This document shows, piece after piece, positions 49,965 through 59,566 of a stretch of 64,000 nucleotides of DNA (position 1 is the first letter of the stretch; every line of letters starts with the position of its first letter). The stretch lies in NCBI GenBank assembly GCA_020881915.1, contig JAJFPB010000011.1:558001-622000 (forward strand). The letters run 5' to 3'. Source of the stretch: Paramyrothecium sp. XJ0827 (taxonomy: Eukaryota > Ascomycota > Sordariomycetes > Hypocreales > Stachybotryaceae). The notes beneath the pieces are model-generated. The model did no database searches. It was not told the origin of the DNA and saw only the letters and a list, made by a program, of their open reading frames with translations. Both the position numbers and the translations under genes were made by a program.

Positions 49965-51973
49965 TTAAGAATCTGGGGTAGAGTCTCGCCATCTTGTTAA
50001 ACCACTCTTGTCCGCCTCCTCATTCTCCTCTTCGATCAATTCTACCGGAACTCCTTTGGTGATGCCGCTTTTAATCCAACTCTTCAAGCACTCCCCCCTC
50101 TCAATTGTACGACTTCCTAGCTGGCATCGATCCCAAGATATTGTCCGTCGTGCACCTGAAAAGATACGCTCTGGTTCGGCGGACATAGCTGGTACGGATA
50201 GGATATCAACGGCCATTCTCCAGAGGCGGGGGTATCGTTGTTGCTGTTCTCCTCGGAGCCACCAATCAAGCGGGGAACAGTCGATAGAAAGGGGCGTTTG
50301 TGTGATGAAGGATTGGTACTCGTCGAGTTTATTCAACGCTGGGCTGACAACATCGAGCTCCCGAGCTAGCAGATCGTACTCATCGGGTGGCTGCAACTTA
50401 TCTCGTAACTCGGGCGTAGTAGTGGTTATCGGCAGCTTCTGGTAATAGTCCTCCCAGTACTTCGTCACGCCATCAAGAACCGGTTTGTGCCACGACTTGG
50501 GCCAGTTTTTTTTAACATGGGCCGTGCGGCGTGATGGGTGAAGCAGCATAGCTGCGCCATAGGCAGGGTTCTCATCCGTAAGCTGGTAATACTTGTCGAA
50601 CACAGCCCAAGAGGCGGCGATGCAGCTGCGGAGTGAGGGGTTGTCGTGGTACTTTTGGAAAGCCTGTGTATAAAGCCTGTGAAGGACGTCCATAGTGAAA
50701 AGCGTGCGGTCAAGGGTGGCGTAGCGACCTTCTGTAAGTTGTGTAATCTTCCAGAATGGTTGAAGGAAAGTGCGTGTCTCCTTCAGGATGCCCCACTGAT
50801 TGGGGGTGAGATAATCGTCCTGGAGGTTCTCATAATATTTTCTTTGATACCAATCCACGTGCTCCTGGAGGAGAAGGGCAACGTCTAGGAGCAGAAACCA
50901 TGAGTTCCAGCGCGTATCATTGTCTAACCCTAGCGATCTGCCAGCCCGCTTTTTGAATTGACTCCACCGGTAATCGTTCTCTCGCATGTGGACGGAGATG
51001 TTATGGACTTTACCAAGAGGCCCTAGTCGACGCCAACCCAGTGCTCTTTGCGCCTTAACTCGAGTAGCAAAGTCACTGCCGAACGCAGTTTCGTCATCGC
51101 ACTCAATCTGCTCTAGGGCGGCTCGTGCAGCTTCTTTCGAGTCCATGAAAAGGAAGGCTTGGACGGCGAGGTTGATGACGTGGCCATGGCATCGAATCCT
51201 CTGCTTTGTTGGCTCCCAATTAATGCCTTTTGCCTGTAGGTGCTCGCCAAGCAAACGGCAGAGCTTGTCATTTGAGCCGTGGTTGTCGCCGGTATAGAAG
51301 CCGACCTTATTCCAAATGTTGTAGTCTTCGAGAACGGGCTGGAGAAGCTTCCATTGCTCGGCCCCCCCGTGGCTGCCCGGCCCGTCGAGTCCTGGCAGCT
51401 CTGACAAGGCCAATAATGCTTGTAACGTCTCCTTGGAGTCCGGGTCAACGAATTTGACGCAAATTCCGAGGAAGGCTTTGTGATTTGGAGCCGACAAGAC
51501 GTCGGCAGAAAGATGGAGTTTTGATGGCGAGGATTGCAGCCTTCTCCGCAGGATATCCTTGTGCACACAATACGAATTGGAGACAAGTTTTTGTAGGGAA
51601 CCATGAGAGAGACTGATCAGGTCATGCGCGGTGTAGTTGACCGCGCAAACAAGTGCGTGCAGCTCTGGCCAAGAACTGCAATTATAGGAGAGGTTCCGGA
51701 CTGTGACAAGCTGGATCAAGGCCTCGAGTGCCGCCTTCCGATTGACTGCAGCTCGAAGAGTTTCCTCCTGCTTGAACAAGTGCCTCGTAGCACTCACCTC
51801 ACCTGCCTTGGCGAAGGCATCCTGAATGAGGCTGTTGCGCTGCTTTTTGATAGGGTGGTCTTGAGCGTCTAATTCAATCCCGTGGATTTTGAATAGATGA
51901 TGGCGGAACGTCGTTGAGACAGTCGTGGAATAGGCCGGATCTATACAGTGCATGCAGTAGTAGATCTTCTCAG
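49965..51973 (-). pseudogene. hAT4 transposase, long open frame, 5' end cut by hAT5
   Basis: A single open frame of about 670 codons. It starts in the C-x2-C...H-x4-H part of a BED-type finger (YYCMHC, HHLFKIHG), continues through the core (HLSADVLSAPNHKAFLG, TGDNHGSND, RCHGHVINLAVQAF, DNDTRWNSW) and ends with the dimerisation block (PAMSAEPERIFSGARR); the stop is at 49965. The reading frame continues through the hAT5 TIR to an ATG at 51989, but those residues are not native. No hAT4 TIR is seen: the 3' side joins the MULE within 30 bp and the 5' side joins hAT5 directly. Confidence 0.85.
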
Positions 51974-54871
51974 CAGGGTAGGGAATCAATCCACGACTTC
52001 CACGGTATTGATCAATATGTTGACTTCAATCCACGTCCACGTCAATCCACGAGACCTGTTGTTATGTAATCCATCCATCCACTGATGGGGGTTCGTGGAT
52101 TGAGATGTGGATTGACGTGGACGCTAGTCAGGGGTGGAATGTCTTGATATATTTCGTTAATATTTACTACGTATTTCAACCCAAACACTAACACATCTAA
52201 TCAGGCAATACCTCCGGCGCGTTTCGACACGTCGTGACGCGCTATAATGCCCGAACGCGAAGGTTCCTCCATTTACTCGATTCGTACGGTTGGTGAACCT
52301 TGAATTTCGAGATGGCGGACTTACCTCTTGACCCTAAACTACCGACCAACAACGAGCGGCATGCCGAGGTCCCTCAGCCTGCTCTGGATCCGGACCCCGA
52401 AGTCCTCCAACCTTCTACTTGGGCACCGACAAGTGATGAGGAGCGGAGGATCTTCCGCGTCTGGAAGGAATTCACGCTGGCCGAGCGCAACAAAGATACT
52501 CTGTCATGGGTATGGAATTACGGGGTTGAGATTCAATCCAAAACATCCCGACGATGGATCTGTATGCCATGTGTGCGCCAGAATACCCCCACACCGCAGT
52601 CATACGAATCCAAAGGTACCCAAAACGCTGAACTCCACCTCTGGAAAGCTCACGGCTACTGGGATCCATCAGGACGACGATCAACACCGTCACAGAAGAA
52701 AGGAGGCAAGAGGGTGCTTGCTTCTATTTCGGACTTCATGGGCCTCAAACGTTCCGATCCAAAGGATCAAGCACTGGCCAATAGCTTGATCAAACGCTTC
52801 GATCGAGGAGAGTTTCAGAAGCTCATTGTCAACTGGATAGTCGAAAGCCAGCAATCGTTTAAGCAGGCTGAACACCCTCGATTGCAACAGATTTTCGAAT
52901 ACCTCAATCCAGCGATCAAGGTTACGAGCGCGCACATTACGGCGAAGACCGTGCACAGACTGGCGGTTCAACAATTCGACCGGTATCATAGCACGGTGCA
53001 AGAGGTCTTGAACAGGTCGCCGGGTCAGATCCACATTGCCTTTGACGGCGCAAGGACCAGGAATCGTCACGCGCTATATGGCGTGACGGCCGTCTTCAGG
53101 GACAACGAGAATCAGCTCCAAAAAGTCGTGCTCGGTATTCCAGAGCTAGTAGAACGGCATACCGGAGAGAACATTGCGGCCGAGATCCTTGAGATCATCA
53201 GGTCGTTTGGCATCGAGGACAAGGTCGGTTACTTCACTCTCGATAATGCAGCAAACAATGAAACTGCCATGGCAGAGATAGCAGAAGAGCTGAAATTCGA
53301 TCCGGTGCGACGACGTGTTCGATGCATAGGACACATCCTTAATCTTGTTGTTAAATCCCTTCTCTTTGGAAAGGATGTTGATGCGTTTGAGACATCTCTC
53401 GTCAAGGGGGAGCCTTTGGCGAGAGCAACCCATGACGAGTGGATGCGGAAAGGCCCTGTCGGAAAAGCACATAACTTTGTCGTTTGGGTCCATCGCTCCG
53501 ATTTGCTGACTCAGTTACTTCGTCAACTGCAGCAAGACTCATTTGCAGCGTCTGATGATCCTCAAGTTGGAAAGCAACAGCCAGTTGACGTTGTCCTTGA
53601 TAACGATACTAGATGGTTATCCCAGTACTATATGATAAAACGAATGCTTCGCCTGCAGCCCTTCTACGAAGAATTCATTGCCAAAGCCAAGAGACTACTC
53701 CGAGATGCTCGAAAAGGTGAGACAGGACGGAAGTTTCCCCCCTGCCTCGAGGAGTCCAGCTTCCTCAACGAGAACGATTGGGCGGTGCTGAGGACGTTTG
53801 ATGAGATCCTCTCCGACTTTCACGTGGTTGTACAAGTGCTTCAGGGAGACGGACAGTCGCGATATCGATCGTCTGGAGTTAGAAACCTTTGGCTCTATGA
53901 CCGATGTCCTGGAGGCCTTCGAATTCCTACTTGGGAAGCTTGAGGACGCAAAATCGCATGTCGAGAGGCATCCCGAGCCGGAGCAATTTGTTTTCAATAT
54001 CAACCTTGGCTAGAAGAAGCTCGATAAATACTACAATACTTTGAGGGATTCACCAGTATACTACGCCGCGGCTGCCTTACACCCTAGCCTACGATGGGAC
54101 TACTTCGACGAGGTTTGGGGTCAACAGCACCCGGGCTGGATCGATGAAGCGAAGGATATCGTGCAACATCTTTGGGAGACAGAATACAGAGACCTACAAA
54201 TCACTGTCACGTCTCCCGAAGGCCCGGTTGTAAAGAGGCGAAAGACGACGTTGTCATCCTTTGATCGGTATCGTAACAGATACCGTCAAAGTCAGCCCTT
54301 CGCTGGTCAAGCGGATGAATACGTCCGGTGGCAAGCCAATGTGTCTGGAAGCGACAGGGACGTCGTCGACCCCGTTGAATATTGGATACTCAAGAGGTTT
54401 GAGTACCCGAGGCTATCTCGAATGGCTCTCGACGTCATGACAGTGCCGGCGATGAGCTCAGAGTGCGAGAGACTGTTCTCCGCGACTGGGTTGATGGTCA
54501 CGCCCTCCGAAACCGCTTAGACGCTGGGACCATTGGACTAATCCAAACGCTGCGATCTTGGTTACGCGCAGGGATAATCGAAGATGCTGATAGCATACTG
54601 CTTGACGATACAGCGTTAGAGGAGGCTGTTGGACGGGCTTGTTTGGAGAAGCACCAGGAATAAGGCAATAGAAGTTTCGGCGATTGGTTCATGAATTACC
54701 CGATTAGGAAATCCGAGTGAATGTGACAAGGGTGTTCCACGAGTTCAATATTATGGACATCAATCCACAGATAGCCTCGTGGACATCAATCCATGAGCAC
54801 TCTGCTGAGTAAGCCGTCAATTCAATCCACGAAGCCGGATATTGACGTGGATGGATTGATTCCCTACCCTG
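51974..54871 (+). mobile_element. hAT element 5 (2.9 kb, TIRs, no TSD)
   Basis: CAGGGTAGGGAATCAATCCA at 51974 and its complement ending at 54871 form 20-bp perfect TIRs. Subterminal ATCAATCCAC(G) motifs recur at both ends (51980-52130 and 54755-54865). The 8-bp flanks differ (CTTCTCAG and CCGGTGCT). One flank is hAT4 coding sequence and the other is an ice-binding-like gene, so the element marks a rearrangement junction rather than a simple insertion. Confidence 0.9.
52312..54663 (+). pseudogene. hAT5 transposase, decayed
   Basis: ATG at 52312. The BED finger is near residues 80-115 (CMPC, HLWKAH). The core has HIAFDGARTRN, LDNAANNE, RCIGHILNL and DNDTRWLSQ. A frameshift near 53,860 is followed by a TAG at about 54012 where hATs have a Trp (NLGWKKL becomes NLG-stop-KKL). 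The C-terminal block AMSSECERLFSATG precedes another shift near 54,500, and the end is at 54663. TGG to TAG is a G-to-A change compatible with repeat-induced point mutation, but one change proves nothing. Confidence 0.85.
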
Positions 54872-55669
54872 CCGGTGCTCTCGTCCTTGACGGGCAGGGC
54901 AATTCAAATAGTGTTTGGGTATTCCAAATTGGCTCAACTCTGACCACTGCGTCCGCTGCTTCGGTGAACCTTATCAACGGCGCCTTGCCCTGTAATGTCT
55001 TCTGGCAAGTGGGGTCTTCGGCTACTATCGGCACCGCTACTACTTTTGTTGGCAACGTCTTGGCCCTCACCTCTATCACCATGAACACTGGCGCGAGTTC
55101 TAATGGAGGCCTATACGCCCGGAACGGTGCTGTAACATTGGACAATAATAGGGTTAGAGGCGATCCCTGCTCACCAATAACTTCAACTATCACCACCACC
55201 ACCACACCTCCAACTACCACAACAACCACCACAACAACCGGTATGGGGACAACCACAACCACCTCCACACCCACAACTACCACCACCACACCTATAACTA
55301 CCACCACCACACCTATAACGCAGGCCCAAGTTCTTGGGACATGCGCTAGCGGACAGTATGTATGCGGTGCGGCGCTGAGGGCTGCAGGTAAACTAGAAAC
55401 CCTAGTCTTATCCTATCTTGATAGAAGTGCTGATCCCGTGCAAAGGATACGACCCCGTGGCGCTACAGGATGCGGTGGACTTTACCAACAATCCGGCGAA
55501 TCTCCCCTCACTTACTCTGCCCGGAGGGGTTCTAACCGATCCCCAGCTTGACCAAATGCTCTACCATTGCACGGATATCTTGAACAACATATCCGCGAAC
55601 GCATTCTGCATGGTCGGCTGCATCGCCATGGATGGTACAACTGTAAATGATCAGTGCGTGAACCCATAA
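54872..55669 (+). pseudogene. Ice-binding-like (DUF3494) protein, 5' truncated, with Thr-rich linker and Cys-rich tail
   Basis: Directly after the hAT5 TIR the sequence encodes the last half of a DUF3494 beta-solenoid: LVLDGQGNSNSVWVFQIGS, ALPCNVFWQVGSSATIG, TTFVGNVLALTSITMNTG and GAVTLDNNRV. A run of about 45 mostly Thr residues follows (55,186-55,317), then a Cys-rich domain (TCASGQYVCGAAL; later CTDILNN, FCMVGCIAMD) ending at 55669. A 37-bp intron at 55388-55424 (gtaaac...gatag) joins the two parts in frame. The N-terminal half with the signal peptide is lost. The family binds ice or acts as an adhesin; the Thr linker suggests a glycosylated surface protein. Confidence 0.75.
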
Positions 55670-55900
55670 TAGCGTACATGTTATGGAGAATCGTGAGGGA
55701 GGCCACTACTCTTTTTTCCTTCACAGGTTTTTTTTTAAGGAGGGTGAGCCGGGGATTGTTGTAGGAGGACTTTCAATAAATCTCCCATACTCCGATTTAG
55801 CCTTCGAACGTGGACTTACATTCCCTAATATAATGGCACGGCCGTTGAGTTGGACAAATACACGTATATAGCGGACAAAGGAAGAGGAATCGAAAATAAA

Positions 55901-56191
55901 CTACATATTATCTCTTTTAAAATACTCTTTAAACTCCCGTCTAGGCCAGCTCATAATCTCAGTAAAGGCAGCAGCATTGTTCAGACACCCATCAGCCATT
56001 TCAAAGAGGTTCTTCGACCAACCTTCGATGAACCAATATTCTTCCTCCAAGGCTAGAAAGAGGATGGAAAAGTAAGATAATAACACCATTGCACACGGTC
56101 TTTGGGCTTGTATATCGGCCATGATGGCCTCATCTATAACACAAGGCCAGAAGAGGAGCATGCCGACTTCGCTGATGCATGGAAGTTGCAA
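55901..56191 (-). pseudogene. Relic resembling the C-terminus of a Zn2Cys6 transcription factor
   Basis: The translation contains AMVLLSYFSILFLALEEEYWFIEGWSKNL followed by a Trp-Pro near the end (MSWPRREF). This pattern is common at the C-terminus of fungal Zn2Cys6 regulators (LVLLAYFAVL...WFL.GW...RWP). No zinc cluster or central domain is found nearby, so it is at most a remnant. Confidence 0.4.
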
Positions 56192-57109
56192 AGAGGAGTT
56201 ATTGTCGATACGATACGTGTCAAGAGTTCGAGGACCGTAATTTCATTTCTTGTTTGTAGATTGCTGGAAAGAGCTCTAGACAATCCACACGTATGTGAAG
56301 CTTGATGTTCGCCGGGCAGCTGTGCCGCTGCCCGCCACGGTGATGGTACCAATGATCAGGGGGATAAAGGGGCAAGTACCATCGACACGCCGCGAGGGAA
56401 ACAGTCTCCTCGCGCTACCCTCCCAGGCCACGTTACTGCAAGCTCCTCCTCATTTTGAGTTCGCTAGAGTGGCCCTACAATGACGCATCAGGGAGACTCA
56501 TTTCGAATCGTCTTTTGGACATTCCCCGGTCCCAATTCTTTACCAAGCCGTTTCATTGATGGCACAAGCGAGATTTACGTCCGGGAGCAGGGGTAAGAGC
56601 TCCTTCCCCCTAGCTATTGGTTGAGTGAGATATCACCACTGCAACGTCGCTGGACTATCGCCCTGCTATCTCTGTTACCCCTGTTCCTCCCAGGCTGCAT
56701 TGTTTGTGTGAGTGGTGGGCAACATAATGGCATGCTGGTGAGCTCATTGGTCGCTGTGCTGGCTTTCTTTTCGAGAGCCGGGCGGCCATGTCATAAATGG
56801 CCTAGCCCCGTGCCCTGCTATCTGGAACGGGCTCTTATTGGTCCCTGTGATATCTTTTGGTCGAAAAGGGGCAATTGACTACATCACGCATCTTACCATC
56901 GCGCCTGGCATACTGGCAGGCCCCCAGCAGCCCAATGAAGACTTTAACCGTGTCTACATCTCGTCATTGCGCGCCAGGTGCCGAAGCCATACTATGCTCC
57001 ACGCTTACTAACAATTTCTTGTGAGTAGCAAAGACGAGAATCTGGAGCTCTTCAAATGTCTTCCCCAGGATCCAAGATACGCTCTGCAAAATGCGCTCCA
57101 GCACTAGCG
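56192..57109. other. Region without recognisable genes
   Basis: About 0.9 kb with only short frames; a hydrophobic frame at 56621-56878 has no family resemblance. Confidence 0.4.
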
Positions 57110-57600
57110 CAACTACCTGAACCACGGATATCGACTCCCTCAAGTTATCACTGAGGTCTTGAGCGGAATGACTTATGACGGTTACACGTATGAGAAGATC
57201 TTTGAACCGTTGGGCATGACTCTGACAACTGCAAGCTTGGCCGAGAGACCAAATGGCATCGTCAACCATCTGCATTTTGCTCCAAGATCGACGGGGAAGA
57301 ATGTCGAGAGCTTGCAGGGCACGATGAAGATCCAAAGCCACTCATGAGCATTTTCTTCAGAGAGTTCGAGCCGAAGATGCAATCACCGTCGAGCAGGCTG
57401 TTAAGCCTTCGAAGAGTTCAGATGGGAACACATCACATCTATTACAGGTGCTGCGGGAGTTATATCAACTCCCTCTGATTTCTTAAAGCTCGTCCAACTC
57501 CTTATGGATATGGCTAACAAAAAGTCAAGGAAGGATGTGCCGGCGTTGGAAGGAGGATGTCTCGAGATTTGGGATCATATTGGGCATATGATCCGGGACG
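57110..57600 (+). pseudogene. Beta-lactamase/serine-hydrolase-like relic
   Basis: Broken frames give NHGYRLPQVITEVLSGMTYDGYTYEKIFEPLGMTLTTAS and, in another frame further on, ITGAAGVISTPSDFLKLVQLLMD. Both are typical of the C-terminal half of class C beta-lactamase-like serine hydrolases of fungi. The SxxK active-site region is absent and frames change at least once, so it is a remnant. Confidence 0.5.
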
Positions 57601-57954
57601 AAACTTATGCATACGCAGGCGGTCTGAGCCGGGTTGCAGAGTTGGTCATCAAGATGCCTGAGGCACTAGGGCCTTGTTTGATCTTGGCTTCTCGCCTTTT
57701 TCGTCCCTATCAAAACCCCAGTGTTATGACTCGTGGACAAGGGTTGTCGAGCTTACGTACATGCTGTAATCAGGTGACGGAGACAAACTGTAATTGAACG
57801 TCATCTTCCGTTCCCAGTCAAGTAGGCGAGAAAAAATGAGAAAAGGCGCCTCCGGGGTAGGCCACCGACTTAAATAAATAGGACCTCTTTTTGTGCCCTG
57901 GTCCTCAATCTGGCCTCGATCTAGCATCTGCATCATGACGCACTTTAGTACGGC

Positions 57955-58290
57955 TCCTTCGGAGGCCTCCAAGAGGTCCCAGAAATTGACCCGACTTTCG
58001 TCCAAACCGAAATCAATCGGCGAAACAAGAGCAACGTCGTTTCTGGCAAAGCCTCATTGGACCTATGTCTTGCCGAAGCTTTGTTCGCTCAAGGATGTTA
58101 TCAGGAAGCGGAACAGCTTTGCTCGGTTGTGCAATCTCACTCTCACTTGCTAAAAGTTTGAGAAACTGCGTTTACACATCATTATGGCGAAGATACGCTA
58201 TGCCGAGTCCGATAACAAAGGCGCATTGTCTTACTGGAGTGGAGCAATGCGAGAGGATGGAAATGCAGACATGGGCAACTTGTTCTGTTA
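57955..58290 (+). pseudogene. TPR-like repeat relic
   Basis: In one frame: ASLDLCLAEALFAQGCYQEAEQLC, the helix-turn-helix pattern of a tetratricopeptide repeat. After a one-base shift at about 58,153 it continues FEKLRLHIIMAKIRYAESDNKGALSYW. It could be the end of a TPR-bearing protein such as a fungal NLR-like protein, but the domain upstream is lost. Confidence 0.4.
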
Positions 58291-59181
58291 TTCTGTTGCT
58301 TGTTCTGTATAACATGTTAATATTTTTTTATTCTGTTAACTTAGCATTTCAGAATAAGGACTTTTACAGGCGCGTCTCACTGCCAGTTCCTTATCAAGCT
58401 ATCTGTGATATATTGGTTCGTCAGGCCCAATGCTAAGTTCAAAGCACTGATCCGCTTCCGCATAGCATGGCTATCTGTCAACCACATAGTGTACCACAGT
58501 ACCCGCAGCGCCGGCCCGGGATGACCCAAACCTCGTTTCCAGCCTGGAGGCAAGTCAGGCATTTAGTACCTGGCATCTACATTATTCTTGTATTTAGATA
58601 TACGCACTAGTATTTTATAAAGTGATAGGAATGAGGAGGGAAACCTACCTTGGAGGTTGACCCTAAGAGTCTTGTGCCAGCCATCAACCTTGAATCTAGT
58701 TGAATAAGCGCAGAGCACCACATTAAGCCACTAGACGAGAAAGACGCAGGTGGTGTCTAAGAACTTGGGTAGTAGGAGGGGGTAGGAAAATCGCTGTACG
58801 GCTCGGGACTAATATTGCATGAGGTATGGTTGTATTATTCTCTCGATCATCTTCTTTCAAGACACTTCTTGCCGTGCGGGGTCCTGGCACTCTGGTGACT
58901 TGGTCTGGCCAGGGACCTGCAGCCACGTGATGCCTGCAAGCCAATTGGCGAGAACCTTTGCGGCTGAGTCGGCAAGACACGTCGAGGCATCGCCAGCCTT
59001 GTCCACGACTCTCCTTGCAAACTTGACATGGCCATAGGTGGCTGCGGTTCAAGATACGGAGAAAACGGTTCCAAGACGATCTGCCCTTAGCTGTATGCAA
59101 GCCCACTGCTTGTTGGAAACAGCACAAAACGAGCTGTCCCATCACGCACATATCTACATCGGCTGCGGCGCGTGCCCCATA
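58291..59181. other. Region without recognisable genes upstream of the PNP-domain gene
   Basis: About 0.9 kb; presumably contains the promoter of the gene at 59182. No repeats or families recognised. Confidence 0.4.
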
Positions 59182-59566
59182 ATGGCAACTGTGCCCCACC
59201 GTCCCGTCACACGTCGCGAGTTCGAGATAGCATTGATCTGCGCTCTGACCAGCGAGGCCGACGCCGTCGCCGCCGTCTTCGACCACCACTGGGACGACGA
59301 TGGCCCGCCCTACAACAAGGCCCCCGGCGATCCCAACGCCTACTCGACCGGTGTGGTCGGCCGCCACAACGTGGTGCTCGCTCACATGCCCGGCATGGGG
59401 ACGGTGAATGCCGCCGCTGTAGCTAGCAACTGCCGAACGAGCTTCCCCAACATCAAGCTTGCGCTTGTGGTCGGTATTTGCGGCGTTGCTCCCTTTGGCG
59501 GCGACCTCCAGCCTGAAATCGTGCTCGGCGATGTCGTCATCAGCGACGCGGTGACAGCGCTGCCGT
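59182..59566 (+). pseudogene. Nucleoside-phosphorylase-type (PNP_UDP) domain, cut by hAT6
   Basis: ATG at 59182. The N-terminal half of a purine/uridine phosphorylase-like domain is clear: FEIALICALTSEADAVAAVFD, VVLAHMPGMGTVNAAAVASN, LALVVGICGVAP and IVLGDVVISDAV. In fungi this domain often heads NLR-like proteins with NACHT or NB-ARC and repeat domains that act in non-self recognition. Family-like sequence ends at about 59,551 and the hAT6 terminus begins at 59567; the rest of the gene is not in the window. It was probably functional before the interruption. Confidence 0.75.

Noticed and set aside
54864..55310. Val-rich minus-strand protein
   Set aside because: Antisense shadow of the ACC-rich threonine linker of the DUF3494 gene.
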